The notes: a model not told the origin generated them from the letters alone. Numbered from the stretch's first letter, positions 9,738 through 18,991 are shown. The stretch: 64,000 nt of DNA from Pseudomonas sp. gcc21 (GCF_012844345.1 NZ_CP051625.1:186001-250000); one strand, 5' to 3'. A program made the numbers and translations.

Positions 9738-11114
9738 ATGAGCAGGTTGTCACTACGCGGCAGGATGGCGCTTCTTTTTATAATCGTGGTGACAGCAGTA
9801 CTGAGTCTCGCTGCCGTCAGCTTCGACTATTTTTGTCGTCTTCATTTTGACAGACAAGATGCGCAGCTTCTTGACCGCAAGGTTTCCGCGCTGGAAGCTA
9901 TCCTGACGCGCGGGAGCGGGTTGGACCCTTCGATGGTTTCGGACATTGATCGACTGATCGACACCTCTTTTGGCTTCGCTGCCGCGATCCTGGCCGGAGA
10001 CCAAGTGATCTATTCCCATCACAACCTGTCCGAAAAGATGGTGTCATTGATAAGCCCCAGCCAGGACGACCGGTGGCTGATTGATGTTGGACCCAACCGC
10101 TACAGCGGAATTACAAAAAGGATCGCAGGCTGGGCCGACGGGGACGCAGAGACAATCCACTTGGCACTCGATGTTACGCATCGCACGCATTTTTATGAAA
10201 TGATCCGGCAGTGGTTCATTTACACGCTCGTGGTCAGTGCGATTTTAAGTGGTGCGCTTGGCTTCGCCTTCATTCGCAGGGGGCTGAAGCCAATATCCAA
10301 GCTATCCAGAACGTCTTCCATCATCACTGCTAATTGTCTGGATACCCGAATCTCAACTGAGTCAGTACCAACTGAACTGCACGAACTCGTCGATAACTTC
10401 AACGCAATGCTTGAGCGACTGGACCAGTCCTTCGTGCGTCTATCAGGCTTTTCCGCTGACATCGCGCATGAGCTGCGGACCCCGCTCAATAGCATGCTGA
10501 CGCAAACTGAAGTAGCGCTGATGAAGGATCGCGACAATGCCGACTACAAGGACACTCTCTTCTCGACCCTTGAAGAGCTGCGTCGAATGGCGCGCACGGT
10601 TGATGAAATGCTTTTTCTCGCCAAAGCGGATAATGGCATGATTACGCCTGATTTCGAGGATCACGATCTGACTGCGATTGCTTCGAGCGTGCTGGAATAT
10701 TACGAGTATGCCGCCGACGAAAAAGGGATCAAACTCGTCGTTCATAGCGACGGCCCAACGCCGGTGAGGGGAGACAACCTTATGCTACGCCGGGCGATCT
10801 CAAACGTGATGTCGAACGCGGTTCGCTATGGGAAGACAGATACGTCAATTAATATCACTGTCTCGCAAGCTGGCCCGTGGGTGGGACTGAGCGTGAGCAA
10901 TCAAGGCCCAACGATCCCGCGCGAACATATCGATAAGCTATTCGATCGCTTCTACCGTGTGGATAGTGCCCGACGAGAAGGCAGCACCCTGAATGCCGGC
11001 CTGGGGTTGGCCATCACCAGCTCAATAGTGGAAGCGCATAAAGGATCGATCGTTTGCCGGTCAACTGAGGGTGTCACAACCTTTGAGATGAAGTTGCCTG
11101 CAGCCGCAGCCTGA
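9738..11114 (+). CDS. copS: copper-sensing histidine kinase
   Basis: 458 aa inner-membrane sensor. TM1 is at about 10-32, the periplasmic sensor at about 33-158, TM2 at about 159-180, then HAMP and a HisKA domain with phosphoacceptor His244 in FSADIAHELRTPL. The ATPase domain shows an N-box (AISNVMSNAVRYG) and G-box (GLGLAITSSIVEAHKG). It fits the CusS/CopS/IrlS heavy-metal sensor group. The partner copR lies tail to tail on the other strand, with 15 bases between the stops, unlike the usual copRS operon. The start ATG at 9738 follows GAGAGGCAGCA. Confidence 0.88.
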   Translation: MSRLSLRGRMALLFIIVVTAVLSLAAVSFDYFCRLHFDRQDAQLLDRKVSALEAILTRGSGLDPSMVSDIDRLIDTSFGFAAAILAGDQVIYSHHNLSEKMVSLISPSQDDRWLIDVGPNRYSGITKRIAGWADGDAETIHLALDVTHRTHFYEMIRQWFIYTLVVSAILSGALGFAFIRRGLKPISKLSRTSSIITANCLDTRISTESVPTELHELVDNFNAMLERLDQSFVRLSGFSADIAHELRTPLNSMLTQTEVALMKDRDNADYKDTLFSTLEELRRMARTVDEMLFLAKADNGMITPDFEDHDLTAIASSVLEYYEYAADEKGIKLVVHSDGPTPVRGDNLMLRRAISNVMSNAVRYGKTDTSINITVSQAGPWVGLSVSNQGPTIPREHIDKLFDRFYRVDSARREGSTLNAGLGLAITSSIVEAHKGSIVCRSTEGVTTFEMKLPAAAA

Positions 11115-11129
11115 TCCGCTATGAGGAGC

Positions 11130-11813
11130 CTACCTGGGGTCCGCACCGTCGATAAAGTAGCCCATGCCCCGCACGGTATGGATCAACTTTACCGGGTAAT
11201 CGTCGTCAATTTTGGCCCGCAGCCGGCGAATGGCGACCTCGATGATGTTGGTGTCGCTGTCAAAATTGATATCCCACACCTTCGAGGCGATGAGCGATTT
11301 GGATAGCACTTCACCACGTCGGCGAAGCAGGAGTTCCAATAACATAAATTCCTTGGCAGTAAGGTCGATGCGCTTCCCACCGCGCTCTGCTCTGCGCTTG
11401 AGCAGGTCGACCTGTAGATCCTCGATGGCCATGATCGTCTGCACGGTGGCACCATTTCCCCGGCGCAAAAGCGATCTTACCCGAGCAAGCAATTCGGAGA
11501 ACGCAAAGGGTTTAATCAGATAGTCGTCCGCCCCGAGCTCCAAGCCTTTGACTCTATCTTCGACCCGGTCTCGGGCCGTGAGAAACAGCGCAGGCGTCTC
11601 ACTACCAGCGGCACGCACCCTCTCAAGCACCTGCCAGCCCTCCAGACCTGGCATCATCACATCCAGAATTAGCAAATCATATTGTTCGTTAAGGGCTTGC
11701 TGGACCGCATCGATACCGTTCGGGACCAGGTCAACCACGAACCCTGCTTCAGTTAGACCCTGTTTCAGGTAAATGCCGGTCTTCGGCTCATCTTCTGCGA
11801 CCAAAATTTTCAC
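11130..11813 (-). CDS. copR: copper response regulator, OmpR/PhoB type
   Basis: 227 aa from a GTG at 11813, preceded by AGGAG; this gives the family start [13 protein letters not shown], whereas the longer frame to 11867 adds 18 unlikely residues. The receiver domain has Asp51 as phosphoacceptor ([10 protein letters not shown]) and Lys of LIKPF; the C-terminal winged helix ends in [12 protein letters not shown]. It is expected to be phosphorylated by CopS and to bind the recurrent copper boxes. Box D lies 58 bases upstream of its start, suggesting autoregulation. Confidence 0.9.
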   Translation of the reverse strand: MKILVAEDEPKTGIYLKQGLTEAGFVVDLVPNGIDAVQQALNEQYDLLILDVMMPGLEGWQVLERVRAAGSETPALFLTARDRVEDRVKGLELGADDYLIKPFAFSELLARVRSLLRRGNGATVQTIMAIEDLQVDLLKRRAERGGKRIDLTAKEFMLLELLLRRRGEVLSKSLIASKVWDINFDSDTNIIEVAIRRLRAKIDDDYPVKLIHTVRGMGYFIDGADPR

Positions 11814-11870
11814 AATTAAGCTCCTAAGCGATAGCTCATTGTGCCGATCTCCGCCGGGGGAAGCCATTTC

Positions 11871-11886
11871 CTTTCAGAAATGTAAT
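11871..11886. promoter_or_regulatory. putative CopR box D (copR promoter)
   Basis: CTTTCAGAAATGTAAT differs from the consensus at one position. It lies between copR and the copper-storage gene, just upstream of copR. Confidence 0.65.
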
Positions 11887-11969
11887 GAGGTTGAGTTTAA
11901 CGCATCATCGATACTCAGATTTCGCCTGGATTGGCGCGCCCGTACTTGTCCCGAACGCGCCAAGCGATC

Positions 11970-12296
11970 TTAACCAGCCATCCGCTCACATTCTTCGGCG
12001 CAGGCCATACAAGCCTCTGCACAGCGCTGGCAATGATCTGCTTCATGCTTTTTGCACTCTTCGCCACAGGCGCGGCAGATCTGAGCACAGATTCGGCAAA
12101 CTTCCTTGGCATACTCACTGTCTCGGGCCATGAAGTTAGCGGCCAGTTGGCAGATATCCGCGCAGTCAAGATCGAGCTTGATGCAGCGAGCCATCATCTT
12201 CACATCATCTTCGCCGAGGCACGCAGCAGCGCAGGTTTGGCATACGATCGCACAGTTGCTACAGGCCTGGATGCATGATTCAAATTTGGAATTCAT
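11970..12296 (-). CDS. Cys-rich four-helix copper-storage protein (DUF326, Csp type)
   Basis: 108 aa with 19 Cys, mostly in CxxxC/CxxC steps along predicted helices (CIQACSNCAIVCQTC, CRICAQICRACGEEC, CQRCAEACMACAEEC). This is the pattern of DUF326/Csp proteins, whose four-helix bundle is lined with Cys that bind many Cu(I) ions. There is no signal peptide, so it should be the cytosolic Csp3-like kind, buffering copper inside the cell. Copper box E lies 105 bases upstream on the shared intergenic region with copA, so it is probably induced with the export system. Confidence 0.85.
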   Translation of the reverse strand: MNSKFESCIQACSNCAIVCQTCAAACLGEDDVKMMARCIKLDLDCADICQLAANFMARDSEYAKEVCRICAQICRACGEECKKHEADHCQRCAEACMACAEECERMAG

Positions 12297-12400
12297 GTGT
12301 GTCTCTCCACTGTAAAGGTTGGTTTGTGCCGCCTCGCTAGTCGGGCGGGCACATGCTTGTGATTAAAGGAGAGGAGAGAAGTTTTACCCTGAGGACCTAA

Positions 12401-12416
12401 CTGACAGAATTGTAAT
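12401..12416. promoter_or_regulatory. putative CopR box E
   Basis: CTGACAGAATTGTAAT is a strong match to the recurrent copper box. It sits between the divergent copper-storage gene and copA and may serve the former or a short plus-strand transcript ending at 12551. Confidence 0.65.
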
Positions 12417-12527
12417 GTCCCGATCAGGCGGGCGACATACTCGTCTGGTATCTTCCTTGACGAGACTGCTGTTTGGGTGGGCTCCTTCTTCTCTACAAGT
12501 TCTTACTCCTTTTTGTGGAGATGTTTC

Positions 12528-12551
12528 GCGCCCTCAGTGGCGCTTTTTTTT
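12528..12551 (+). terminator. intrinsic terminator-like hairpin upstream of copA
   Basis: GCGCC (12528-12532) and GGCGC (12539-12543) form a stem with loop CTCAGT, followed at once by eight T. It points along the plus strand and lies between copper boxes E and F, so it would end a short transcript begun near box E or insulate copA. Confidence 0.55.
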
Positions 12552-12591
12552 GCCCGTACGGGCCGCGTTGTCCGACCGAAGCGCAATAAAC

Positions 12592-12607
12592 CTGACGCAA
12601 ATGTAAT
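12592..12607 (+). promoter_or_regulatory. putative CopR box F (copA promoter)
   Basis: CTGACGCAAATGTAAT, 96 bases upstream of the copA start, matches the recurrent box except for one or two positions. It probably controls copA and the genes after it. Confidence 0.65.
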
Positions 12608-12703
12608 CACGCACCGGGTAGAGATATGGCAGATTTAAGCGTTCTTCAGGCAATCATTCGCTGCAGTGGGTTAATCGAATTCATAACGACGGGACATAAG
12701 GGC

Positions 12704-14551
12704 ATGCAATACAAGACTTCAAGACGGACCTTCGTCAAAGGTTTAGTCGCAACCGGATTGGCTGGAGGGCTTGGGTTGTGGCGTTCACCTGTCTGGGCTT
12801 TGACCAGCCCCGGCCAGCCCACGGTCTTAACGGGAACCGAATTTGACTTGGTTATCGGCGAAACGCCGGTGAACATCACCGGCAAGCCGCGAACCGCGAT
12901 GACCATCAATGGCACTATTCCAGGCCCGCTGTTGCGCTGGCGTGAGGGTGACACTGTTACGTTGCGCGTTGCGAACCGGCTTAGCGAAGACACCTCCATT
13001 CACTGGCACGGCATCATCCTGCCAGCGAATATGGACGGCGTTCCCGGCTTGAGCTTTCACGGCATCGCACCCGATGGCATGTACGAGTATAAGTTTCAGG
13101 TCAATCAGAACGGTACCTACTGGTATCACAGCCATTCTGGCTTTCAGGAACAGGCAGGCGTCTATGGGCCCTTGGTGATTGATGCCAGGGAGCCGGAGCC
13201 ATTCGAGTACGACCGCGACTATGTCGTAATGCTGACTGACTGGACCGATGAGACGTCAGATGAAGTCATGGCCAAGCTGAAGAAACAGTCGGATTACTAC
13301 AACTTCAACAAACGTACCGTTGGCGATTTCATCAGTGATGTAAAGAAAAAGGGCTGGGGCGCTACGGTTGCTGACCGCAAGATGTGGGCGCAGATGAAAA
13401 TGAGTCCGACTGATCTCGCTGATATCAGCGGCTATACCTACACCTATCTCATGAATGGCCAGGCCCCCAACGGCAATTGGACCGGCCTGTTCAAGCCCGG
13501 CGAAAAATTACGGTTGCGCTTTATCAACGGCTCGGCGATGAGTTATTTCGACGTGCGTATTCCAGGGTTGAAGATGACCGTAGTGGCCGCTGATGGCCTG
13601 TACGTGGACCCGGTCAGTGTTGATGAGTTTCGTATAGCGGTGGCGGAGACCTATGACGTGATCGTCGAGCCGATCGCTGAGGAGGCGTACACCATCTTCG
13701 CCCAGTCCATGGACCGTACAGGGTTTGCCCGCGGTACCTTGGCCGTTCGGGATGGGTTGAGTGCCCCGGTACCTGAGACTGATCCACGCCCCGAGATCAG
13801 CATGGCCGATATGGGTATGGACCACGGCAGCATGGGAGGCATGGCTGGAATGGACCATGGCGACATGCAGGGCGAGATGGCCACAATGGACCACAGCAAC
13901 ATGTCGGGCATGGATCATGGGCAGATGCAAGGCGACATGGGCGGAATGGATCACAGCAAGATGGCCGGCATGGACCATGGGCAGATGACTGGTATGGATC
14001 ACGGAGAAATGGCTGGGATGGGAGCAATGCAATCGCACCCAGCCTCTGAAGAGGACAATCCGCTGGTCGATATGCAGACCATGACGCCGACGCACAAGTT
14101 GGACGATCCAGGTATCGGGCTACGCGACAACGGACGCCGAACCCTGACCTATGCCGACCTGAAAAGCACCTTCCCAGACCCGGACGGCCGCGAGCCGGGT
14201 AGAACGATCGAACTGCACCTCACAGGACACATGGAAAAATTTTCCTGGTCTTTCGACGGCATTGAATTTTCTGACGCCGAACCGCTGCGCCTCAAATACG
14301 GCGAGCGGGTTCGTATCACGTTGGTCAATGACACCATGATGACGCACCCCATCCACCTCCATGGCATGTGGAGCGATCTCGAGGATGAGCACGGCAATTT
14401 CATGGTGCGTAAGCACACTATCGATATGCCGCCTGGCTCGAAGCGTAGTTACCGCGTCACTGCCGATGCGCTCGGCCGCTGGGCTTACCATTGCCATCTG
14501 CTTTTTCATATGGAAATGGGCATGTTCCGTGAGGTACGAGTAGATGAATAA
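12704..14551 (+). CDS. copA: periplasmic multicopper oxidase of copper resistance
   Basis: 615 aa from the ATG at 12704, which gives the standard CopA/PcoA start with a twin-arginine signal (SRRTFVKGL); the in-frame ATG at 12626 adds 26 residues not seen in the family. Copper ligands are visible in [27 protein letters not shown] and [15 protein letters not shown] Met/His-rich insert with about eight MDH/MDHG units spans about residues 368-444 (13,805-14,035) and likely binds extra Cu(I). The enzyme oxidises Cu(I) in the periplasm. It heads an operon with a small Met/His-rich protein, copB, a cytochrome c and a DUF411 protein. Confidence 0.93.
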   Translation: MQYKTSRRTFVKGLVATGLAGGLGLWRSPVWALTSPGQPTVLTGTEFDLVIGETPVNITGKPRTAMTINGTIPGPLLRWREGDTVTLRVANRLSEDTSIHWHGIILPANMDGVPGLSFHGIAPDGMYEYKFQVNQNGTYWYHSHSGFQEQAGVYGPLVIDAREPEPFEYDRDYVVMLTDWTDETSDEVMAKLKKQSDYYNFNKRTVGDFISDVKKKGWGATVADRKMWAQMKMSPTDLADISGYTYTYLMNGQAPNGNWTGLFKPGEKLRLRFINGSAMSYFDVRIPGLKMTVVAADGLYVDPVSVDEFRIAVAETYDVIVEPIAEEAYTIFAQSMDRTGFARGTLAVRDGLSAPVPETDPRPEISMADMGMDHGSMGGMAGMDHGDMQGEMATMDHSNMSGMDHGQMQGDMGGMDHSKMAGMDHGQMTGMDHGEMAGMGAMQSHPASEEDNPLVDMQTMTPTHKLDDPGIGLRDNGRRTLTYADLKSTFPDPDGREPGRTIELHLTGHMEKFSWSFDGIEFSDAEPLRLKYGERVRITLVNDTMMTHPIHLHGMWSDLEDEHGNFMVRKHTIDMPPGSKRSYRVTADALGRWAYHCHLLFHMEMGMFREVRVDE

Positions 14552-14561
14552 AGGAGACGCT

Positions 14562-14888
14562 ATGAACGCTTTGAATCGTAAGACACTAACCGCCAGTGCT
14601 CTGGCGCTGGGCTTGCTGGGCATTTTTCAGATATCGGTAGCCACAGCTGGTGAAGGGCACGATATGCCCGAGCAATCATCTTCCGCCCCCTCACATGCCA
14701 CCGATAATCCTGGCCAGCAAAGCCAGCAAAGCCAGCAAGGCTCTGGCAGGCAGGAGATGGATCATGGCTCTATGGGCCATGGTTCAATGGACCACGGCTC
14801 AATGAATCATGAAGGCATGGATCACAGCAAAGTGGACTCCCAGCATAAAGACAACGAGGCCAACGGGAATGCAGATCATCACCAATAG
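14562..14888 (+). CDS. small exported Met/His-rich protein between copA and copB
   Basis: 108 aa from the ATG at 14562, chosen because AAAGGAG lies just before it; an ATG at 14544 overlaps the copA end. A signal peptide ([19 protein letters not shown]...) is followed by Gln/Ser-rich sequence and repeats of MDHGSM/MGHGSM like those in CopA and CopB. Such repeats bind copper in PcoE/CopC-like proteins; a periplasmic copper sponge is the likely role. I do not recognise a named family. Its 3' end overlaps the copB start by 20 bases. Confidence 0.65.
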   Translation: MNALNRKTLTASALALGLLGIFQISVATAGEGHDMPEQSSSAPSHATDNPGQQSQQSQQGSGRQEMDHGSMGHGSMDHGSMNHEGMDHSKVDSQHKDNEANGNADHHQ

Positions 14889-15870
14889 GATTACGCGTCC
14901 CTCTTTGCTGGCTTTGGCCGTCTCGCTCAGCGCAGTAATGACCATAAACGTGGCGAATGCCCAAGCGATGGGCCATTCGATGCACGCACCGGCAGCCAAG
15001 CAAGCGCCTGTATCTGGTTCTTTCGGGCAGAGCGAAACCAGCCATGGACAGATGGATCATTCCTCCATGGGACATAGTCAGATGGAGTCGATGGATCACG
15101 GCTCGATGGGACATAGCCAGATGGACCACGATTCTGTGCATAACGTCGACGGCAAAGCCGGCCCGCCGCTCATACCCGCGCTTACCGATGCTGACCGCGA
15201 AGCGGCGTTCCCGGCAATCCAGGGGCATACGGTGCATGACAAGAAGCCCTTCGCCTTTCTGCTTTTCGATCAATTGGAATACCAGCATGCTGATGAGGGC
15301 AGTGCCCTTAGCTGGGAACTGTTGGGATGGTGGGGCGGGGATGTTGATCGCTTATGGCTGCGCTCGGAGGGCGAGCGTACCAACGGCGTAACTGAGGATG
15401 CTGAGATACAGGCGCTCTGGGGGCATTCTATTGGCCCTTGGTGGGACGTGGTCGCCGGTGTACGGCAGGATTTCAAGCCGGGCTCGCCCCAGACCTGGGG
15501 TGCATTTGGCATACAGGGCATGGCGCTTTACGGGTTTGAAGCAGAAGCCACTGCCTTTATTGGCGAGGGCGGGCAGACCGCTGCCCGACTGGAAGGGGAG
15601 TACGACATCCTGCTGACCAACCGACTGATACTCCAGTCCACCGCTGAGATGAACTTCTACGGCAAAAACGATTCAGCGCGCGGCGCTGGCTCAGGCTTGG
15701 CCGATACAGAACTTGGGTTGCGCCTGCGCTATGAGATTGTGCGTGAGTTCGCCCCTTATATCGGAGTTAGCTGGGGTCGTTCGTATGGGAATACTGCCGA
15801 CTTCGCTCGCGATGAAGGGGAAGATATTGACGAGGCCCGCTTCGTCGCTGGCGTTCGGATGTGGTTCTAG
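14869..15870 (+). CDS. copB: outer-membrane copper resistance protein
   Basis: 333 aa from the ATG at 14869, which begins a signal peptide ([20 protein letters not shown]...); the longer frame from 14809 lacks one. The mature N-terminus is Met/His-rich ([18 protein letters not shown]). The rest is the CopB/PcoB beta-barrel with alternating strands ([28 protein letters not shown]) and a terminal aromatic (RMWF). It is thought to sequester copper at, or pass it across, the outer membrane together with CopA. Confidence 0.9.
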   Translation: MQIITNRITRPSLLALAVSLSAVMTINVANAQAMGHSMHAPAAKQAPVSGSFGQSETSHGQMDHSSMGHSQMESMDHGSMGHSQMDHDSVHNVDGKAGPPLIPALTDADREAAFPAIQGHTVHDKKPFAFLLFDQLEYQHADEGSALSWELLGWWGGDVDRLWLRSEGERTNGVTEDAEIQALWGHSIGPWWDVVAGVRQDFKPGSPQTWGAFGIQGMALYGFEAEATAFIGEGGQTAARLEGEYDILLTNRLILQSTAEMNFYGKNDSARGAGSGLADTELGLRLRYEIVREFAPYIGVSWGRSYGNTADFARDEGEDIDEARFVAGVRMWF

Positions 15871-15879
15871 GGAAAGCAA

Positions 15880-16563
15880 ATGAAAAGAGTAATAGGGACG
15901 TTGGCAGTAGCGGGTGCAGTGGCTGTGGTTGGTGTGGCCGGCGTTGTGTACTTCGGTTTGATCAATGTTGGCGCTGACGATCCACACTCAGCGCCGGTTC
16001 ATGCATTTCTCGATACGGCGCGAGACCGCTCAATCGTAGTGCGTGCTCAGGCTATAAAGGTACCTGATCTCACTGACCAGCAACAGATTCGCGCTGGTGC
16101 AGGAAATTATGATTCCATGTGCGTCGCATGCCATTTGTCCCCTGGAGCCGCACCAACCGAACTCAGTAATGGGTTATACCCGGCACCACCGAATCTGGCC
16201 ACCGCAGGACTCGCAGGTAATCCAGCTAAAACGTTCTGGATCATCAAGCATGGAATCAAAGCTACCGGTATGCCTGCCTGGGGCAAAAGCATGCAAGACC
16301 AGTACATCTGGGACATGGTTGCTTTCATACAGCAGCTTCCGGCCCTTGATGCTGATCAATATCAGTCGCTGGTCGCATCAAGCGGCGGCCATCAGCATGG
16401 CGGGGGTGAAACCTCTCAGCGTGGGGGCCACCATAACGACGATGCCGCCGAGACTGGCCACGCCAGCGATCAACATGGAGCGGCCGAAGCCGACCAATCT
16501 TCCCCAGTCAAGTCTACTCAACACATCCATGCCGACGGCAAGGAACATGTACATGAACATTAA
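15880..16563 (+). CDS. membrane-anchored c-type cytochrome with a His-rich tail
   Basis: 227 aa. One N-terminal membrane anchor (about 5-30), then a monoheme cytochrome c domain with CVACH and a distal Met in GMPAWG. The last 60 residues are rich in His, Gly and Asp (GGHQHGGG, GGHHNDD, HIHADGKEHVHEH) and probably bind metal. It follows copB by 9 bases and overlaps the DUF411 gene by 11. A role in taking electrons from copper oxidation by CopA, or in copper delivery, is inference. Confidence 0.8.
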   Translation: MKRVIGTLAVAGAVAVVGVAGVVYFGLINVGADDPHSAPVHAFLDTARDRSIVVRAQAIKVPDLTDQQQIRAGAGNYDSMCVACHLSPGAAPTELSNGLYPAPPNLATAGLAGNPAKTFWIIKHGIKATGMPAWGKSMQDQYIWDMVAFIQQLPALDADQYQSLVASSGGHQHGGGETSQRGGHHNDDAAETGHASDQHGAAEADQSSPVKSTQHIHADGKEHVHEH

Positions 16564-17002
16564 ATTCAGCAAAGTTCGACTAGCGATCGCAACGTTACTC
16601 TTCGCGACGGCAACGGCCCACGCAGCAGCGCCACAACCAACCATAGAAGTCCACCGAGACGCCAACTGCGGTTGCTGTAAAAGCTGGGTCTCCTATATGG
16701 AAGAACAAGGCTTTCAGGTCATTGATCATGTCGAGCAGGACATGATGGCGATCAAGCGCAAACTGGGCGTCCCTCACCACCTCGCTTCGTGCCACACAGC
16801 CACTCTGAATGGCAAGTTTATTGAAGGTCATGTACCGGCTGCGCAGGTTACTGAATTGTCGAAACGCTCCGACTTGCAAGGCATTGCGGTACCTGGAATG
16901 CCGGCGGGATCGCCTGGCATGGAAGTTCCAGGGATTGTTCACCCGTATAAAGTGATCGGTGTAAGCGCACAAGGAGAAAAGATTTTAGCAACCTATCCTT
17001 GA
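16553..17002 (+). CDS. copG: DUF411 periplasmic metal-binding protein (CopG-like)
   Basis: 149 aa from the ATG at 16553 (AAGGAAC upstream); much longer in-frame reading is only overlap with the cytochrome gene. A signal peptide ending near AHAA is followed by the DUF411 thioredoxin-like domain: CGCCKSW with three Cys, conserved LGVPHHLASCHTA and the end GMPAGSPGME. The DUF411/CopG family binds copper through these Cys and is tied to copper resistance. It is the last gene of the copA operon. The symbol is by family resemblance. Confidence 0.85.
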   Translation: MNIKFSKVRLAIATLLFATATAHAAAPQPTIEVHRDANCGCCKSWVSYMEEQGFQVIDHVEQDMMAIKRKLGVPHHLASCHTATLNGKFIEGHVPAAQVTELSKRSDLQGIAVPGMPAGSPGMEVPGIVHPYKVIGVSAQGEKILATYP

Positions 17003-17309
17003 TAGTTGAGAGAAACCACGTCCCAAACAAAACCGGGCATTGAAGGTGCTTCTTTGCCATCTGTTTTAAAGGTAGGCTGACCATGTACTTTCCTTCAATG
17101 GTTTTCCGTCGCAGGCCGAAATCAAATGTCATGGCTACAAATTATGAATACGAAACCGGAGAACTCCGCGAAGCTGGTTCTCATTGGCAAACGGCCCAGC
17201 GCTTTATAGTGACCTACGCACAATCTTAAACGAGAATACTCGGTTTGATTATCTTAAAATGCGGTGTCTCAGGTATTACCTGACATGATTGATTCCGGAC
17301 TGCCCGAAC
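17003..17309. other. intergenic stretch with one doubtful 48-aa ORF
   Basis: Between the DUF411 gene and box G. A frame from 17083 to 17229 would encode 48 aa (MYFPSMVFRRRPKSNV...), with only a weak AGG upstream and no recognised domain. I do not treat it as a gene. Confidence 0.25.
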
Positions 17310-17325
17310 ATTACATTTCTGTAAG
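17310..17325 (+). promoter_or_regulatory. putative CopR box G
   Basis: ATTACATTTCTGTAAG is, on the other strand, CTTACAGAAATGTAAT, the best-fitting copy of the motif in this window. It lies 88 bases upstream of the cytochrome c - DUF305 - lipoprotein operon. Confidence 0.7.
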
Positions 17326-17413
17326 CTCGGCATATTGAACGAAACCTCACTGCTCAGATCAGGTCACGTTACAGAAGGCGGGTCTTGCTTACACGTAGCT
17401 TTGAGGTGATGTA

Positions 17414-17959
17414 ATGCAGCCGAAAACTAGACAGCTAGCTAAAGGAGCCGCAGTCGGACTTTTAGCGATAATTCTGATATCACTCGTTGTCGTCGTTTGG
17501 GTCGCTTATTCAGGCGCCTACAACGTCGCTGCGACCCAAGACCATCAGCCCATCGTACGCTGGACACTTGAGACAACGATGAAAAACTCGGTCTCCGACA
17601 GAGCAGGGGCTGTTCAGACTCCTGTACTGAACGATGCGATGGTCGCTGGTGGAGCGGTACGCTACCAGGCAATGTGCGAGCATTGCCACGGTGGTCCAGG
17701 AGTTGAAAAAAGCGAGTGGGCTCAAGGTATGCTGCCGCAACCCCCGCATCTTCCCGACGTCGTCTCGGAATGGAAGTCTAATGAAGTATTCTGGCTGGCA
17801 AAACATGGCGTGCGTATGAGTGGCATGCCTGCGTTTGGGTCTACTCACAGCGATGATGAACTTTGGGAAATAACCGCGTTTGTCATGCGCTTACCCGGCA
17901 TGACGACGAGTGAGTACGCTCGCTTCGACACGGGCGATTCAGCAGGTCAAGGTCACTAA
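17414..17959 (+). CDS. membrane-anchored monoheme c-type cytochrome
   Basis: 181 aa with one N-terminal membrane anchor (about 10-35) and a periplasmic cytochrome c domain: heme site CEHCH and axial Met in GMPAFG. It is similar in layout to the cytochrome at 15880 but lacks the His-rich tail. It starts an operon behind copper box G, with a DUF305 protein 10 bases later. A redox role in copper handling is inferred from context. Confidence 0.8.
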   Translation: MQPKTRQLAKGAAVGLLAIILISLVVVVWVAYSGAYNVAATQDHQPIVRWTLETTMKNSVSDRAGAVQTPVLNDAMVAGGAVRYQAMCEHCHGGPGVEKSEWAQGMLPQPPHLPDVVSEWKSNEVFWLAKHGVRMSGMPAFGSTHSDDELWEITAFVMRLPGMTTSEYARFDTGDSAGQGH

Positions 17960-17969
17960 AGGAAACCAT

Positions 17970-18425
17970 ATGAACATGTCTTATTGGCGTTTCGGCGCGA
18001 TGATCGCCACGTCTACGACTATTATGTATGGGGTGATGTATCTCAATACGTACGCCTTTGAACACGTACTCTGGAGCGAAACCAGAGCATGGATGGCCCT
18101 TGTCATGGGTGCAGCGATGGCGGTGGTAATGTTGAGTTTTATGCTCAACATGTATCAGAAAAAGATGGTGAACATCGCAATCTATGGGGGCAGTGCTCTA
18201 CTTTTCATTGCGGCGTTATGGCTTGTCCGTAGCCAGGCTACCGTTGGCGATGTCGAGTACATGAAGGCGATGGTTCCTCACCATTCAATCGCGATCATGA
18301 CCAGCGAGCGCGCACAAATTACGGACCCACGTGTCCGTAAGCTGGCAGATGAAATTATTGAGGCGCAGCGTCGCGAAATTTCGGAAATGAAATACCTTAT
18401 TCGCGACCTGGAGAGGGCAGACTGA
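17970..18425 (+). CDS. DUF305 membrane protein
   Basis: 151 aa from the ATG at 17970 with AAAGGAAA upstream. Three membrane segments lie in about 1-85 (MYGVMYLNTYAFEHVLW, ALVMGAAMAVVML, IAIYGGSALLFIAALWLV). A DUF305-like helical region follows with the conserved MVPHHSIAIMTSERA. The HH-x6-M group is a plausible metal site, and DUF305 proteins frequently sit in copper clusters. It shares one base with the lipoprotein gene (TGATG). Confidence 0.8.
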   Translation: MNMSYWRFGAMIATSTTIMYGVMYLNTYAFEHVLWSETRAWMALVMGAAMAVVMLSFMLNMYQKKMVNIAIYGGSALLFIAALWLVRSQATVGDVEYMKAMVPHHSIAIMTSERAQITDPRVRKLADEIIEAQRREISEMKYLIRDLERAD

Positions 18426-18991
18426 TGTTCGTTCCTTCACCGTACCGCACGCGACGCATTCTTCTCCTTTCGGCAGTAACGCTAGGCACCGTCTTTCTCA
18501 CGGGATGCGGCGATCCCGCCCCCGGTGAAGGCATGGAAAACTCGATGATGCAGGAGCCGTCTCCGGAGGTAATGGGGGCGCAACAAGCCATCAACTCGCC
18601 TGATATATCAGCAATCGATCCCCAAACGATGGAACAAGCTGAGGTCGAAAAGGTGTTGGGAGACGTTCCGTATTGCGGCTACCGGTACACCGCAGAAAGC
18701 CCTCCGATACTCGCTATCAGCGATACTGATCAAGGCCAAGGTTCTCAAGCAGTAACCAAGATCCATGGTCGGTTAGTGGAGCTGTCAGCAGACCAGAACC
18801 CGGGTTACGAAAACTTGAAGAAAGGCCTCGTATTAACTGCGGAGGGGATGGAGATGAGGGTAGTTTCGGATGGAGAAAGAGAACCGGAGTCAGCGAAACC
18901 AGGAGAGCTCGTTACCGCAGAACTGCATTTCTCTCTCCAGCAGGGTTTGAATATCGGATATCTCGGTTGGTACGAGTGCAAAGCGGAGTAG
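18425..18991 (+). CDS. lipoprotein of unknown function in the copper cluster
   Basis: 188 aa. A lipobox (VFLTGCGD) follows a basic start, so the protein is lipid-anchored. The mature part has a Met-rich patch (EGMENSMMQEP) and two Cys (PYCGYRY, WYECKAE), with a beta-rich body. No known family is recognised. Coupling to the DUF305 gene (TGATG overlap) and box G upstream imply copper induction. Confidence 0.65.
   Translation: MFVPSPYRTRRILLLSAVTLGTVFLTGCGDPAPGEGMENSMMQEPSPEVMGAQQAINSPDISAIDPQTMEQAEVEKVLGDVPYCGYRYTAESPPILAISDTDQGQGSQAVTKIHGRLVELSADQNPGYENLKKGLVLTAEGMEMRVVSDGEREPESAKPGELVTAELHFSLQQGLNIGYLGWYECKAE

Noticed and set aside
12626..12703. Upstream start of copA at 12626
   Set aside because: Would bury the twin-arginine signal behind 26 residues absent from the CopA family.
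13508..14095. 195-codon minus-strand frame, His-rich, opposite copA
   Set aside because: It is the mirror of the MDHG repeats of copA; no ribosome-binding site or independent family.
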